Of a stretch of 64,000 nt of DNA, positions 48,983 through 64,000 are shown piece by piece. The position numbers and the translations under genes were made by a program. Position 1 is the first letter of the stretch. The number at the start of each line of letters is the position of its first letter. Location: the NCBI RefSeq assembly GCF_036373705.1, contig NC_089852.1:31199707-31263706 (forward strand), given 5' to 3'. This DNA is from Amia ocellicauda (taxonomy: Eukaryota > Chordata > Actinopteri > Amiiformes > Amiidae). The notes under the pieces are model-generated. The model searched no databases. It worked only from the letters and a program-made list of their open reading frames with translations, and was not told the origin of the DNA.

Positions 48983-49486
48983 GATGGACAGAAGGGTCCT
49001 AGTTGTTAGAAGTGCAGTGAAAGACTGTCCATAACAAAGCCTGCAAAGAAACCGTGACAGCATTTAAAACACAAACAAATAACAAATAAAATAAATTAGA
49101 ACAGAATATTCCATCTGACTGTAGATTTGTTTAAGTATTCTTTTAGTCTGGTAAACGTTTTTCGTTATTTTTCCCCAAAGTTTTTAAATCGCTTAAACAT
49201 TTATATAGTGTTCTCGAGTAACATGTGTTTAACAATTAAAACAGCTCTTTGCTCAAATTATATTAATTAATAAATTCAAATCAGCACTGTTATCAGGCAT
49301 TTCCCTCTCACTCCCAATGGTGGGGTCCTCGCCTTACCGGACCAGTGTGACGGCGTTTAGATAGAGACCCGACAGGGATGTTGGGTGACATTCAGAGTGG
49401 GATCCGGATTGAAACGTTACTGCTTGCAAAACTTTAATGGCCAGACAAGTTCGTATCGGGTATTAAAATCACCAGCACGATTCAGC
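48983..49486. promoter_or_regulatory. bidirectional promoter, mix23 / fam162a
   Basis: The two start codons face away from each other 504 bases apart, so both genes must be transcribed from this interval. The part nearest fam162a (49300-49480) has more CpG than its surroundings and no clear TATA box, as expected for a housekeeping bidirectional promoter. The same head-to-head pair exists in human. Both encode mitochondrial proteins, so shared control is plausible but not shown. Confidence 0.7.
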
Positions 49487-52924
<3,438 letters not shown>

Positions 52925-55466
52925 AACATCACAGCCAGCAGACAGGAGGGAAGAAATTGGGGGCAGCAACACCTTTAATACAATCCCGATGTAGCTACTA
53001 CACCCCCCCCCCAGTGTTCATTTATCTTGATGCTGCTCATTAGAGATTGTCACCTTGTGTACTGCAGTGTTTGTTAGATCTGACCTAGTAGCAAAAAGTA
53101 GAGAGATGTCATCAAGGATGATCAAGGAATTCAAAGACTGTCATTCAGAGCTGAAAAGTAAAGAATGGGAAACTGTTCCATGGGCTGTTTAGGGAACTGA
53201 CCTGGTGTTGTGTACAAAGTGAAAAATGACATGTTTTTGTGTACTGAATTAAATTTATTTCTACAAAAACAATGCTTTTATCTGTGCTTTTTCCAAGAGT
53301 ATTTTCCACACACCAAATTACCTACAACAGCTTGGGCCCTAGTAAACCATAAAATATGAAGCTAAGTGCACACCAGTCTATACCTAATCCAAGTAAATAC
53401 TGTTTTATTTGGTGAAGTATTTTACATTTCAAATAAAAAAACAATCAATACAAATTTTAATACTTGTGATTAAACTTTTAAAAGTCAATTCTTAAAATCA
53501 CTTAATTTTTTTAAAATCTTAGTGATTAATAACAAACTCAAATAAACATGTGCTTAAACAAAACAAACGTGATTAAAGCAAAAATGCTACCAACAAAGGA
53601 GTCAAATACTTTGAAAATAACTGAAAATGGACTGGACACAAAAAAAAACAATTAAAATGGTAAAAATAAAAAACAAACAAAAACGGTCCAATGCATTTGA
53701 AATTAAATCCAAATGGTCAATGTATTTGACAAATAAATAAACCTGATCCAAGTAACTCAGTAGAAATGAAATCCTAACCAGAACGCGTCTGAGTTTACTG
53801 GGGACTCTTAAGAACATAAAGGTTACAAAAGAGGAGGCCATTTGACCTATGGCGCTTGTTTGGTGTCCATTAATAATGAAGTCATCCAAGGATCATGTCC
53901 AGTCTAACAGTTTAACACTAACCCTAGCCCAGAGCAAAATATAACCGTAATTTGATCACCAAACGTCATCTTCATTTACAAAATGTGACTATAACTGCAA
54001 CCATAAGGCCGTGTCCACCTTCATCTGCATCCCTAATACAAATATCTACCATTTCCAAATTCTCTTTCACTTAGTGACATTTTTCAGCAATCACCTATAT
54101 TTTCCATTTACACAAGGATGACAATTATTTAGCTGAACACCTAATTGCCATTCAGAATCACATTCATCACAAGAACCTTTCAACCTCCATTACAGTGCGT
54201 GTGGTCGGCGGCTGGGCGGTCAGTAGTAAACACAGTGGAGGTCTGCCCTGCCTGTGGCCCGTGGAAGGCGCCGTCTCCTAACTCGGCCAATTGGATGATG
54301 TTTATCGGAGCAGGGCAGCGTGTCGCACTCTGTTATTATATAAAAATTGAAAGACGCATGTGATGTCATCTTTCAGATATCGATTTGGCTTTTTTGTGCA
54401 CAGTCAGAATCTTATTCTACTGTTGACATCTGACAGAATAACCATTTTGTAGCTCCTGAAATAGGCATGCAGTGAAGTGACACGACAGAGCGGCTCATCG
54501 GGCAGCACCGAGCCGCGGTCCCGCAGTAACCCCTGGCCTGTCCGCCCGGCTGTATCTGCGCCCTGTATCCGCCTCGCTGACGGACGCCGGGCTGCTCGTC
54601 ACGTACACACAAACAGACCCCGATGCCACTCGTACATTAGAAAGCCATTACAGACCCACAGCAGGCCTGATCAAAGCCTGCTCGGACTGTTAAATTGATT
54701 ATACTCATAACATGAAAGACGTCTGAGACATGAAATCCCCCTCTTACCTTATTTTGACTTTGTACCTGCGCGGCAGAGCGGGACTGCTGTGATTGGTTCA
54801 GTTCATATCACGGACCAATCGGAAGGACGGGCGGAAGCCACATATACAACAGAGGCTTCTGGGATTTTGAGTAAAAGCCACCGAACTACAACTCCCAATG
54901 CGCATGTCACTGCGGCGCTGCTAGGATACAGCATTCCTCCGAGGAAAAATTGGAGATGTGTTCAGCTATTTCACACAGTTTCTCTCCCCGCAAAGAGCAC
55001 CCTCTGCGTGGATAAACACCGATTAAAACCGCAAAGAGCACCGTCGCAAACAAGGTTGAGTATAGCCGCCATGAGCGAAACTTTTCAAAACTTCGTGTAG
55101 TTTCTGACATTTGTATCACCATAGCGAGGTCGAAATAATGACCCTGCTAGGTAAACACATGCGATTGTCAGATAACTGATTCAAAACATCGAAACACATT
55201 TAACAACACAAACCACTGTATATATTATATCCAAAAAGATTAATATTATAACACTTATAAATAACCAGGCACACACACAGCATATGTTTGTAGCCTAGTG
55301 GTATAACCCGGCCGAACACCTTCATACCAAACCATCACACAGCTCAACCACAAAGGGAAAAATGAAAACTGCCTCGATAAGGTGCAAGCATGTGAATCGC
55401 ATGGATACATGCAGGTTTCAGGGGTGTTTTTAATCTATTTTCCATCTCTGTCTACTTTCTCTCCAG
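52925..55466. other. fam162a to xrra1 interval, with likely xrra1 promoter
   Basis: It contains the fam162a 3' UTR, a reverse CR1 tail (53808-53905) and two CpG-rich patches (about 54190-54300 and 54480-54620). The patch at 54780-55110 probably holds the xrra1 transcription start. A possible 5' UTR donor, CTGCTAG then GTAAAC, lies at 55150. No coding exon is recognised. Confidence 0.45.
53808..53905 (-). mobile_element. CR1 LINE 3' end, reverse orientation
   Basis: AAGAACATAAAGGTTACAAA, then AGAGGAGGCCATTTGACC, is the reverse complement of the CR1 3' end seen at 5490-5520. It continues into TTTGGTGTCCATTAATAATG and AGGATCATGTCCAGTC. Only about 100 bases are recognisable. Confidence 0.65.
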
Positions 55467-58400
55467 CCAGGGGCATTCTGTACACAAGGGTTGACCTGTC
55501 ACTCACACTTCAGGGAGTCAGTCCCGGGATGTGACCCTGTGCTGCGACCATGGGCACAGATGGGCTGTACAAACTGGACGATGGAGACACCTTTCCGACC
55601 AATTGCTTTCCAGTCAGGTCCTTTTTCCGGCAAAGCGAAGAGGGTAATCGTCATCATCACAGACCAGTTTTATGCTTTCTGTCCATTTAACCACCACATC
55701 GATACAAACAGTTATTAGTTAGGAAATATAATGTTTCATTCATTAGGTAACCAAGCCTGTCCCTAACAGTTCATATTTCGCTGCCTAATAATTATTTTAT
55801 AAACATTTTTGCATGTTTCTGTGTGTGTCTCTATAGACCTACACTACATGGCCAAAAGTATGTGGATACCTGTTCGTCAAACATCTCCAAAATAAGGAGT
55901 TGGTCCCCCTTTGCTGCTATAACAGTTTCTTCTGGGAAGGCTTTCTACTAGATGTTGAACATTGCTGTGGGGATTTGCTTCCATTCAGCCACAAGAGCAT
56001 TAGTAAGGTCGAGCACTGATGTTGGGCGATCAGGCCTGGCTCACAGTTGGCGTTCCAATTCATCCCAAAGGTGTTTGATGGGGTTGAGGTCAGGGCTCTG
56101 TGTAGGCCAGTCAAGTTCTTCCACATTGATCTTGACAAACCATTTCTGTATGGACCTTGCTTTGTGCACAGTATTGTCATGCTGAAACAGGAAAGGGCCT
56201 TGCCCAAACTTTCCACAAACGTTGGAAGCGCAAAATCATCTAGATTGTCATTGTATGCTGTAGTGTTAAGATTTCAGAAGAACTACATTTCATATTTCTA
56301 GAGTTTTAAAGCTGACAAGGGCTGACACAGCCTTCTCAACAGTATAGATTATTTCTATCATTTCAAATATAGCTATCTTATCTCTAAGGCTCTGCATTCT
56401 GTTGTTGCTCTGCATCTTGTTGTTTAACAAACCTTGCTGTGTTAGCATCCTTGACCAAGAGGTTATTCATTCATAAAGTCTATGTAGTGAGTAATTTAAA
56501 TGTCTCTCGTTAATTAGTTACAGTTTGCTTAGTAAGCTTGTTTGCACCAATCTGTTTTGTACACAACCCATAAAATACCAAATATAACTTCTCAGGTCAG
56601 GCTTCACTGCAGCTGCTGGAATAAAGAATCAACCTTCTACCACACACCGAGTCTCGTGCTATTTTCTGCAACTCTTCAATTTCCCTTCAGTGGAACTAAG
56701 CCCTAGCCCTAAACAGCCCCAGATCATTATTCCTCCTCCACCAAACTTTAAAGTTGGCACTATGCATTCAGGCAGGTAACATTCTCCTGGCATCTGCCAA
56801 ACCCAGATTCATTGGTTGGACTGCCAGATGGTGAAGCGCGATTCATCACTCAACAGATTGCATTTCCACTGCTCCAGAGTCCAATGGCGGCGAGCTTTAC
56901 ACCACTGCAGCTGATGCTTGGCATTGTGCATGGTGATCTTAGCCTTGTGTGCTGCTACTCGGCCATGGAAACCCATTTCATGAAGCTCCCGCTGAACAGT
57001 TGATTCCTGACGTTGCTTCCAGAGGCAGGTTGGAACTCGGTAGTGATTGTTGCAATTGAGGACAGACGATTTTTATGTGCTACGTGCTTCAGCAATCGGC
57101 GGTCCCGTTCTGTGATCTTGTGTAGTCTACCACTTCGCGGTTGAGCTGTTGTTGCTCCTAGACATTTCCACTTCACAATAACAGCACTTACAGTTGACTG
57201 GGGCAACTCTAGCAAGGCAGAAATTTGACAAACTGACTTATTGTTGGTGCCACGTTGAAGTCACTGAGCTCTTCAGACCAGCCCATTGTACTGCCAGTGT
57301 TTGTCTAAGGAGATTGCATGGCTGTGTGTTTTAATTTTATACACCTGTCAGCACTGGGTGTGGCTGAAAAAGCGAATCCAGTAATTAGAAGGGGTGTCCA
57401 CACACTTTTGGCCATGTAGTGTATAGTAGGGGAAAACATACAGTAGATATTGTTGATACAATTGTGCTTTGCTGCTTCCTCTGTACATCCATGTGGTTGT
57501 TTTGATCACTGTTATTCTAGGCGGAGGGCACTGGCTGGTGGTACACAGAGTCGTGGACCATGAGAGGTACAGGGTCACGCAGCCCGAGCGTCCGGCCGGC
57601 TCACAGTGCCGTGAGCAAGGCCGGTCTGTCCCATCTCGCACCGGACAGCGACAGGGAAAGAGCAAACGAGGCTCTGTGAACAATGTCTTAGATGGGAATT
57701 ATTTAGTAAGTAAGAGTCACAAAACTAGCATTTTCCCCAAAGTTTATATATAATGATTATTTTCTACTTTATTTTCTACAGGTTTAAGGGAGACTTATTC
57801 AGACCTGCTGGATTATTATTATTATTATTATTGTCCAGGGCGACTTACAAAATATAAAATTGTGACTGTCCAGGAGCAGGCCTGTCCACCTGAGAATGAC
57901 CCTGCTGTATTGTCTTGCAGATGAAAGTGCATTGTGTGGAGAAGCCGTCCGAGCTGTGCTCCGTGGATGTCAGCGACAGAAACCTGCACTTGGTAGGATC
58001 TGATCCTGCTTTGGTGCGGCTGGGCCATGTTAGGTGTTTAAGCTGTCTCAGGCTGGTCTGGCAAATATCACCAATGGAAACAAGATGCTCACATCTGTTT
58101 GACAAGCTTCAGTCCTGAAAAACTGGGCAAGAAAGAAATTAAACTGATACTACTTGTTTACAGGCTTTGGACAGATGTTTTAAAGAAACAACTATACCCA
58201 GAGTATAGATCTGTTAAAAGAAGTTTGCCATCCCTTACTTTCTACTATTTCACAAGATCATTGACTGGAAGGCAATAAATTGAGTTCTTGTGTACCATAA
58301 GATAATACATATTAGCCTTATTTGTATATTGTTCAGACTACTGTTGTTCTGTTGTTTTTACTTAAGTCACTGTTGTGAAGTTAACTGGGGTGCATGCTCT

Positions 58401-61400
58401 GCTATCATTTCGGTCCAACAGGCCAAGGAGGAGGATTTTGAAGCGTTCAACAATGTTGCTTATATGAACGCATCCAGCAACCTGCTTACCTTAGGTACAT
58501 TTTTACAGTGTGTTCAACTCTAAAGGAGCCAGGATATTTCTTAAGGGGGGGAATCAACTACCTTGCCAGCACATATGTCTTAGAGAACGGGGATAATCCC
58601 ATTCACAGACGTACTCCAATGCAGTGCCGGGCCATTCCATTCCTCAATGGTGGAGGGGGTGTCTGGTTTTCGTTCCACCTCAAGTCATAATTACTTAATT
58701 GATTGAAGTCAAATCACCTGTTGATTCCAGGTCTTAATCGGACACTAATGGACACGTGCCTAAAAACCTTCAGGAAGCCGACCCCTCGAGGACTGGAATT
58801 GCCCTCCTCCACCCTGCAGTACTCCTGTAATGAATTTTCTGCCACAGAGCTGTAGTTGTTGATCAATTGCCTCGTACTGAGGGGTCTCTGAAGTGTCAGG
58901 CCATCATACAACATAACAATATCCCAGGTTCCAGAAACAGCCTGGTACACTGAGCCACTGTACTCTCGTTTCAGAGCCCTTCAGAAAATTTCCCATAATC
59001 AGAGAGCTGGAGTTAGCGGGGAATGGCCTGCACAGGCTGCAAATCAATGACGGAGACTTTCCACATCTGGAGGTAATGTTGCAGGAACCATTTTCACAGC
59101 ACGTCCACACATGTGTTTCTCAGTGTCTAATGATAATTACAAGTTCCAGAGCCTGTGAGCCACAGTCCTGCAAGGTATGAAAGTCTCCTTCATGCTCACA
59201 CTCTTGTGGCAGAACAGAGCGTATGAAGTGGGTAAATTAAGCAATTAACTGGTTCCATTACCGAATTAAGAGCTTAGGTGGAATGAGAACCAGATGAAAC
59301 TGCAGAATCCACCCCCACCCGCATAGAGGACAGAAAATGGGCACTCCTGGTGCATCATTAGAAAGTTGATCTCTGAGAAACAAGACCACTGGGAAAGTTA
59401 CTGGAGAATCAGAAGACAGCTCTGTAGAAAACAATACTAGACAAATGAGTAATACTTGCTAATTTATAGTGTAATAGGGTGCTGGGTAGAACATTTAAAA
59501 AGAAAAATTAAACCAAACACTTACAGTACAGGACTCATACTAATATGTACAGAAGGGAAATCTTTTTCCAATGATAAATAATAAGGATGGAATGATCGCA
59601 TGCGTGTTGCAGGTGCTGGACCTCTCTTACAACAGCCTGTCCAGCCAGGAAGTCCTGTCCCTGGGTCTGCTGCCCTGCCTCAGAGTCCTGCACCTCACTG
59701 GCAACGGACTGCAGGCACTGCCACTCAACATGGCCCAGCCATACCAGGCCCCCACACAGCTGTGAGTGCACTGCCCAATCATAATAATACTCCAAGGACT
59801 ACACCTACTACTAATAATTCAGCAGCAGAATTTCATCACCCATCATCATTTCAAAAGCCCTTTAAGTTCATCAAATGTATATATCATGATTATTTCCAAG
59901 TGCACAGTAATACGTTTTATAATTTTTAACTCGATACACAGACTTCTCGAGCAGAAAAATACTTCATTTAAAGACCTACCTGATTAAAAAGAATCCGTCA
60001 TGACTTTCTACAGGGCGTCCAACCACGGCCTCCGGTTCTACAGCTTGGAGATCTTGATATTAGATGACAACAAACTCTCTTCTCCGGGGATATTCACCAG
60101 CCTGGCTAATCTGAAAAGGTAAAACCTGCGCCAATTCATACCACAAATACAAAAGCATACCCACAGCTCCGGCCCCATCTGCGGTCCGCTACCAATCGTG
60201 GTGCTCAGTACGTTGGTTAGTGTAATGTCTGGCCAATGATGTGTGTTAAAAGCACCAACACAGCCTGAGGGCACCTTGGCAGAAGATTTGTACTTATCCC
60301 CCACAGGCTGAAGCATCTAAACCTGGACCGCAACGGCATCACCCAGGTGCCTTACTTGCATCAGATCGGGGATTCTGCACAGGATGCCCAGCTTCCAGAT
60401 TTGAACATGCAGTTTGGGGTCAAAGGGCACGATGAGGCTGTGGGAGGCGGGACATCCCCCAGCATGGGTCTGGACAGAGGTGGTGGCACATGCTCAGCAA
60501 CTGCAGCATCAGAAGGGGCAACTGTGGAGAGAACAGGTGGGCGGGGAAAAACAGGAGCAGCAGTTAAGAGTCCTTACCTTTTCTCGACTGAGCCCTTAAC
60601 ATCCATGTTTGTTTGTTTATTTTTACTTTTTTCCCCTTTTCCAGGCTACTCTCAATGCAATAAGGAGTGTAGTGTTCAGGTACAGTAAGAGCAGCTTGTT
60701 TTCATGCTTTCCTAGCAATCTCTAATTTTACATTTCTAGTTTTATTACCAACCAAACGCAGGGCCTACTACAGCCTCGACAGTCTCTTTTCAGGAGGAGC
60801 CATGGCTGACTGCTGGTGTCCCTCGCACTGAGACCCAGAGGGAAGACCCTGCAGAATTCCAGTTACCCCTTCCGGAGCTTCAGTTTCTAAGCCTGGCTGA
60901 CAATAAGGTGTGGTTGTGCTGGAGTGGGAGGGGCACCACTCTGTTATTTGGGAATTTAACCAGAATATTAATTTGGTGATTTAAAAGGGGGTGATGCTTG
61001 AACTCTGTCTGTGCTCTTCCTGTCCTCAGATATCAGAGGAAGAGGCCCTGCTGGCAGTGGCTCTGTTCCCCTCCCTCAGCGAGCTGGTGATTCACAGTAA
61101 CCCTCTCACCACACAAAAGAGTGGTATGGCTGGACTATCAAATCAAGTGTGGATTAAAAAAAATTAAAAAAACACTTGACATGTCGGCTGTGTTTTAGTC
61201 AAGGCTGATATGAAGTGCATGGGGTTCTGATAAGATTAGAGGGTGATGGGTAAAACCTGCATAACTGCAAGAACTGAATCTTCCTTTACATTTCTTATTT
61301 TTAAGTATGTACACTTAAGAATCAATACATTCCCACACACACCCATTTCATAATAGGAAAAGATTTTAAACGATGTTTGCAATTTAAATCCTCCAACTCT

Positions 61401-63575
61401 AGAAGTCGAGTCCTTGTGCAGCTGCCACACTGTCTCACATGTGTCTCTTCAGGCGACCCTCCGTTGCTAACCGGTTTCCTCCAGAACAGACTGGGCATTA
61501 AAATACAGAGAAAAAAGACAGTGGGACCAGCGAAGCCACCTCTCGTGCTTCCAGTGAACCCCAAACGAAAGGTAATGTTCCAGCTGCCTCCAGTACTACC
61601 CACAAACCCCAGCGTTCTTGGTGCGAGAAGCTTGGCAGTTCATTCCAAAGCAGCAGAACCATTCAGAATAATTACTTAAATAACTAAAGGATGGAGGGGG
61701 GAGAAAAACATGAACACCCAATGCTAACCTGTAGGTAAGCATTTACATCTGAGCCAGACACCATTTCTGAATCCAGTGTGTCGTTTAGAAAGATTGGTTT
61801 TGTTTTTCTTTTAAGAGCATTCTGAATGTCCAATTCAAACACAGCAAACATGGAGTTTATATCATCTTACCTTTCAGGTGAAAACCAGAATCCCAAAGAT
61901 CCCTAAGAAGTCCCTGTGCTTGGAGGATTCTCTCGGCTCTTTGCCCTTAAGCGAGAGACCAGCGGACACCTGGAAGAGCCACATGCAGTACAAACCTCTG
62001 CCACCAATCCAGTCATTGTCCCAGGTTAACAGTGAAGAGAGTCAGCAGGCAGAAGCTGTAGCCTGGGTTCAGGGTGAGGCCGTCCACGAAGAGGCAACCA
62101 GACACGAACCAGAGGAACACGAAAAGGAAGACAATGGGGCTGCATTCTTTATGACACAGGTGATAAAAAGATTCTGTGTATTGATGCCATGCTTTTAAAC
62201 CTGGTTGTGATGTTGCAACATGGGGAAAATTGATGTTTTATTTTGGAGTAAATCATAAAATTGTATGCATAAACATCCTTTAACCTCATCAATATGTGTT
62301 ACCAAGCACATATATCTCTATCTATATATCTATCTATATCTACACACACATCTCTCTATATCTATATGCTTATAGATAGAATACGTTTATTTTTTTATAT
62401 AGTGTATAACATTTGTATACAGTGGAAAAAATGCAAGCAGATACAACCCACCTGTTGTAGCCCAACGTGATGCAGCAGTCATTCATATCAAGTCTTGAAG
62501 CTTAAACTAGGCACTGAACAGACGTGTGTTGTATATAGGTGAATGAACCAGAATCAGACGCTGGCTGGCATACAAGTCTGCAAGAGAGTGAGGAAACTCA
62601 CAGAAAAACTCAAAGACCGAAGGAAGATTCAGTTCCAGATAAATTCAGAGGATATGAAATACTACTGGATGCAAAGCCTGATCCGGATATGATTGAGCCT
62701 ACTGGTAAGAACTTACTGACTACATTGAACTGCTGAGAACACAGAAAAGAGACACATTATGCAAATACCATCAATAGATCAAATAAATATACATGTACAC
62801 ATATATACAAGGTCAATAACTATATTTTGTGCTAACATTAGCCAACGTAGAACTATGGTGAGTTCCATCCTTTTCTTTCTTTCTATGCAGGAATTCAGCA
62901 GAACGTCAGAGCTCTGGAATACACACTTCAGAACCTCCTTGTGTTCAGGGATTCCAGGGCTAGACTTGACTGTCCCCAGAAACCGTACGTGCAAAAGGAG
63001 AAGAAGGTACGGCACAGCAGCAGGCTCATAGGGTGCCCATATAGACTGCATCACCTTAATCGTAATGTTTTATTTGACTTTGGAATGATCATATTTTTGC
63101 CTCTTAAAAATCATGCCATAATCCTCTTTTCGCGATTTTGATATTTATAATGGTATTTATGGATTTTCTCCACAGCTAGGGAAACTGCCACCCCCAAAAC
63201 CGAGAAAATCGAAAGGGGACAAAGTGGAAGAATTCCTTGTCAAGATTAAGGACACGAAACCAATCAGTGAAGCCCCGTTAGGTACGTGTGACACTCTGTG
63301 ATGTTGATCTGGGGAGGTGTACTGCACTCGGGACCCGGGTGTACATTAGATCCATCCCGCGTGACTTTGTAACATTTCCGTTTACAGGTAATGTTCTTCA
63401 GAACAAAGAGGTGAGCAGGACAGAATACGAGGAGGCTCGTGCCCTGCTGAGGGAAATGAAGAGGCAGTACAGGGTTGCCCAGAGCAAGGTGATGGACCAA
63501 GCAGCCCAGATTGAGAGAGACACGCTGGGTGATCTTGAGGAGAAAAGAGGAGGAAAATAACACTCTTGAAATAAA
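55467..63575 (+). CDS. xrra1: XRRA1, leucine-rich repeat protein, 17 coding exons, complete
   Basis: X-ray radiation resistance associated 1, a nucleo-cytoplasmic LRR protein of poorly defined function. The start codon is at 55550 in an exon 55467-55643. Coding exons follow at 57521-57705, 57921-57992, 58422-58494, 58975-59072, 59613-59761, 60014-60118, 60307-60536, 60645-60679, 60794-60907, 61030-61123, 61453-61571, 61878-62159, 62539-62704, 62891-63006, 63176-63281 and 63388-63560 (TAA). Every junction keeps phase, giving 736 aa (human 792). The start [17 protein letters not shown] and GGHWLVV match the human protein. LRRs span exons 5-11 ([76 protein letters not shown]). The C-terminal third is acidic, then charged and helical ([19 protein letters not shown]). 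AATAAA follows at 63570. The second exon ([18 protein letters not shown]) is the least conserved. Confidence 0.94.
55842..57421 (-). mobile_element. Tc1-like transposon in xrra1 intron, split by a solo LTR
   Basis: The ends CACTACATGGCCAAAAGTAT (55842) and TTTTGGCCATGTAGTG (to 57421) are inverted copies flanked by TA. Minus-strand transposase remnants include [16 protein letters not shown] and [20 protein letters not shown] (57215-56955) and frameshifted C-terminal sequence near 56216-55917. A 403-bp LTR plus its target duplication interrupts it. The element is dead. Confidence 0.88.
56276..56678 (+). mobile_element. retrovirus-like solo LTR inside the Tc1
   Basis: A 403-bp insert flanked by the 5-bp duplication ATTTC (56271-56275, 56679-56683). 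Its ends are AGAAGA and TCTTCA, an imperfect inverted pair that would be TG...CA if the first base had been T. It has CATAAAATACC (promoter-like, about 56569) and GGAATAAAGAATC (polyadenylation signal, about 56619), in the order U3-R-U5. No viral genes remain. The solo state implies LTR-LTR recombination. Confidence 0.78.
58628..58806. repeat. MITE-like repeat, copy 2 (xrra1 intron)
   Basis: It shares TCTGGTTTTCGTTCCACCTC, the AATTACTTAATTGATTGAAG stretch and CACCTGTTGATTCCAGGTC with the copy at 47845-48030, in the same orientation, and ends CCCCTCGAGGACTGGAATTG. Confidence 0.65.
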
Positions 63576-64000
63576 TCAAACCTAGACCTGGTGTTATTTT
63601 TTTTCTTCATCTAATGATCTTACATATGTGTAAACAAAGCAGTCAGTTATTGGTGAAGTAACGATTTGTTACCATGATGTTTCAATATCCCTTCAGATCA
63701 GATGTGAATATCAAGATACATCAATATCCAGTGCAAATTGTTTGCTGCTTTAAGACAGGTCTCATCTTCTCACAAAAAACACTTTTGGTGTGGCCTTTCA
63801 ATATATTTTTAGCATTTTACCCCACATTCCAAAATTGGTCTGACGTTTCAAATCTCTATAATTTCCGTTTTTCAAATCTATATTCTCTGCAAGATTTGCT
63901 CTTTCCTGCTTTTACAACAATGGGAAAAGGGGAAGCAAACGCAGCTCTGGATCCAAAAGTACTGCAAGACAAAACCTTAAGCAGCCAAACAAACACAAAC
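63576..64000. other. xrra1 3' flank
   Basis: AT-rich sequence after the xrra1 polyadenylation signal. I recognise nothing in it. Confidence 0.5.

Overview
The window is vertebrate nuclear DNA, almost certainly from a ray-finned fish. Multi-exon genes with GT-AG introns lie in AT-rich DNA full of microsatellites, Tc1-like transposons, CR1/L2-like LINE tails, tRNA-derived SINEs, a chromodomain Ty3/gypsy element and a DIRS-type element. The repeat mix suggests an early-branching fish lineage such as gar, bowfin, sturgeon or a basal teleost, but I cannot fix the species.

Seven host genes can be assembled exon by exon with continuous phase: drd3 (minus, 10722-21011, dopamine D3 receptor, 418 aa); tigit (plus, 29078-34954, nectin-binding immune receptor, 247 aa); a mitochondrial-type single-domain rhodanese of the TSTD family (minus, 38254-42631, 160 aa); a stefin/cystatin-B-like inhibitor (plus, 43889-45402, 100 aa); mix23/ccdc58 (minus, 46707-48982, 144 aa); fam162a (plus, 49487-52924, 165 aa); and xrra1 (plus, 55550-63560, 736 aa, leucine-rich repeats).

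Layout: 1-6.7 kb holds a SINE and a 5.7-kb gypsy element split by a CR1 LINE. 6.7-10.7 kb is anonymous. 10.7-24 kb is drd3, whose introns and 5' flank carry a Tc1 split by a long LTR and a DIRS remnant with inverted terminal repeats. 24-29 kb is intergenic with Tc1 fragments. 29-35 kb is tigit, with a palindromic repeat in an intron. 35-38 kb holds related repeats. 38-42.6 kb is the rhodanese gene, with one Tc1 nested in another in its first intron. 43.5-53 kb is a compact block of three small genes. 54-63.6 kb is xrra1, with a Tc1 split by a retrovirus-like solo LTR in its first coding intron.

Gene order is informative. drd3 and tigit are divergent neighbours as on human 3q13.31. The stefin - mix23 - fam162a run, with mix23 and fam162a head to head, matches human 3q21.1 (CSTA - CCDC58 - FAM162A). 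No single new pathway is encoded. The unusual content is the set of nested insertions with readable boundaries, an apparently uncatalogued repeat family, and a TIGIT cytoplasmic tail that lacks the ITIM tyrosine.
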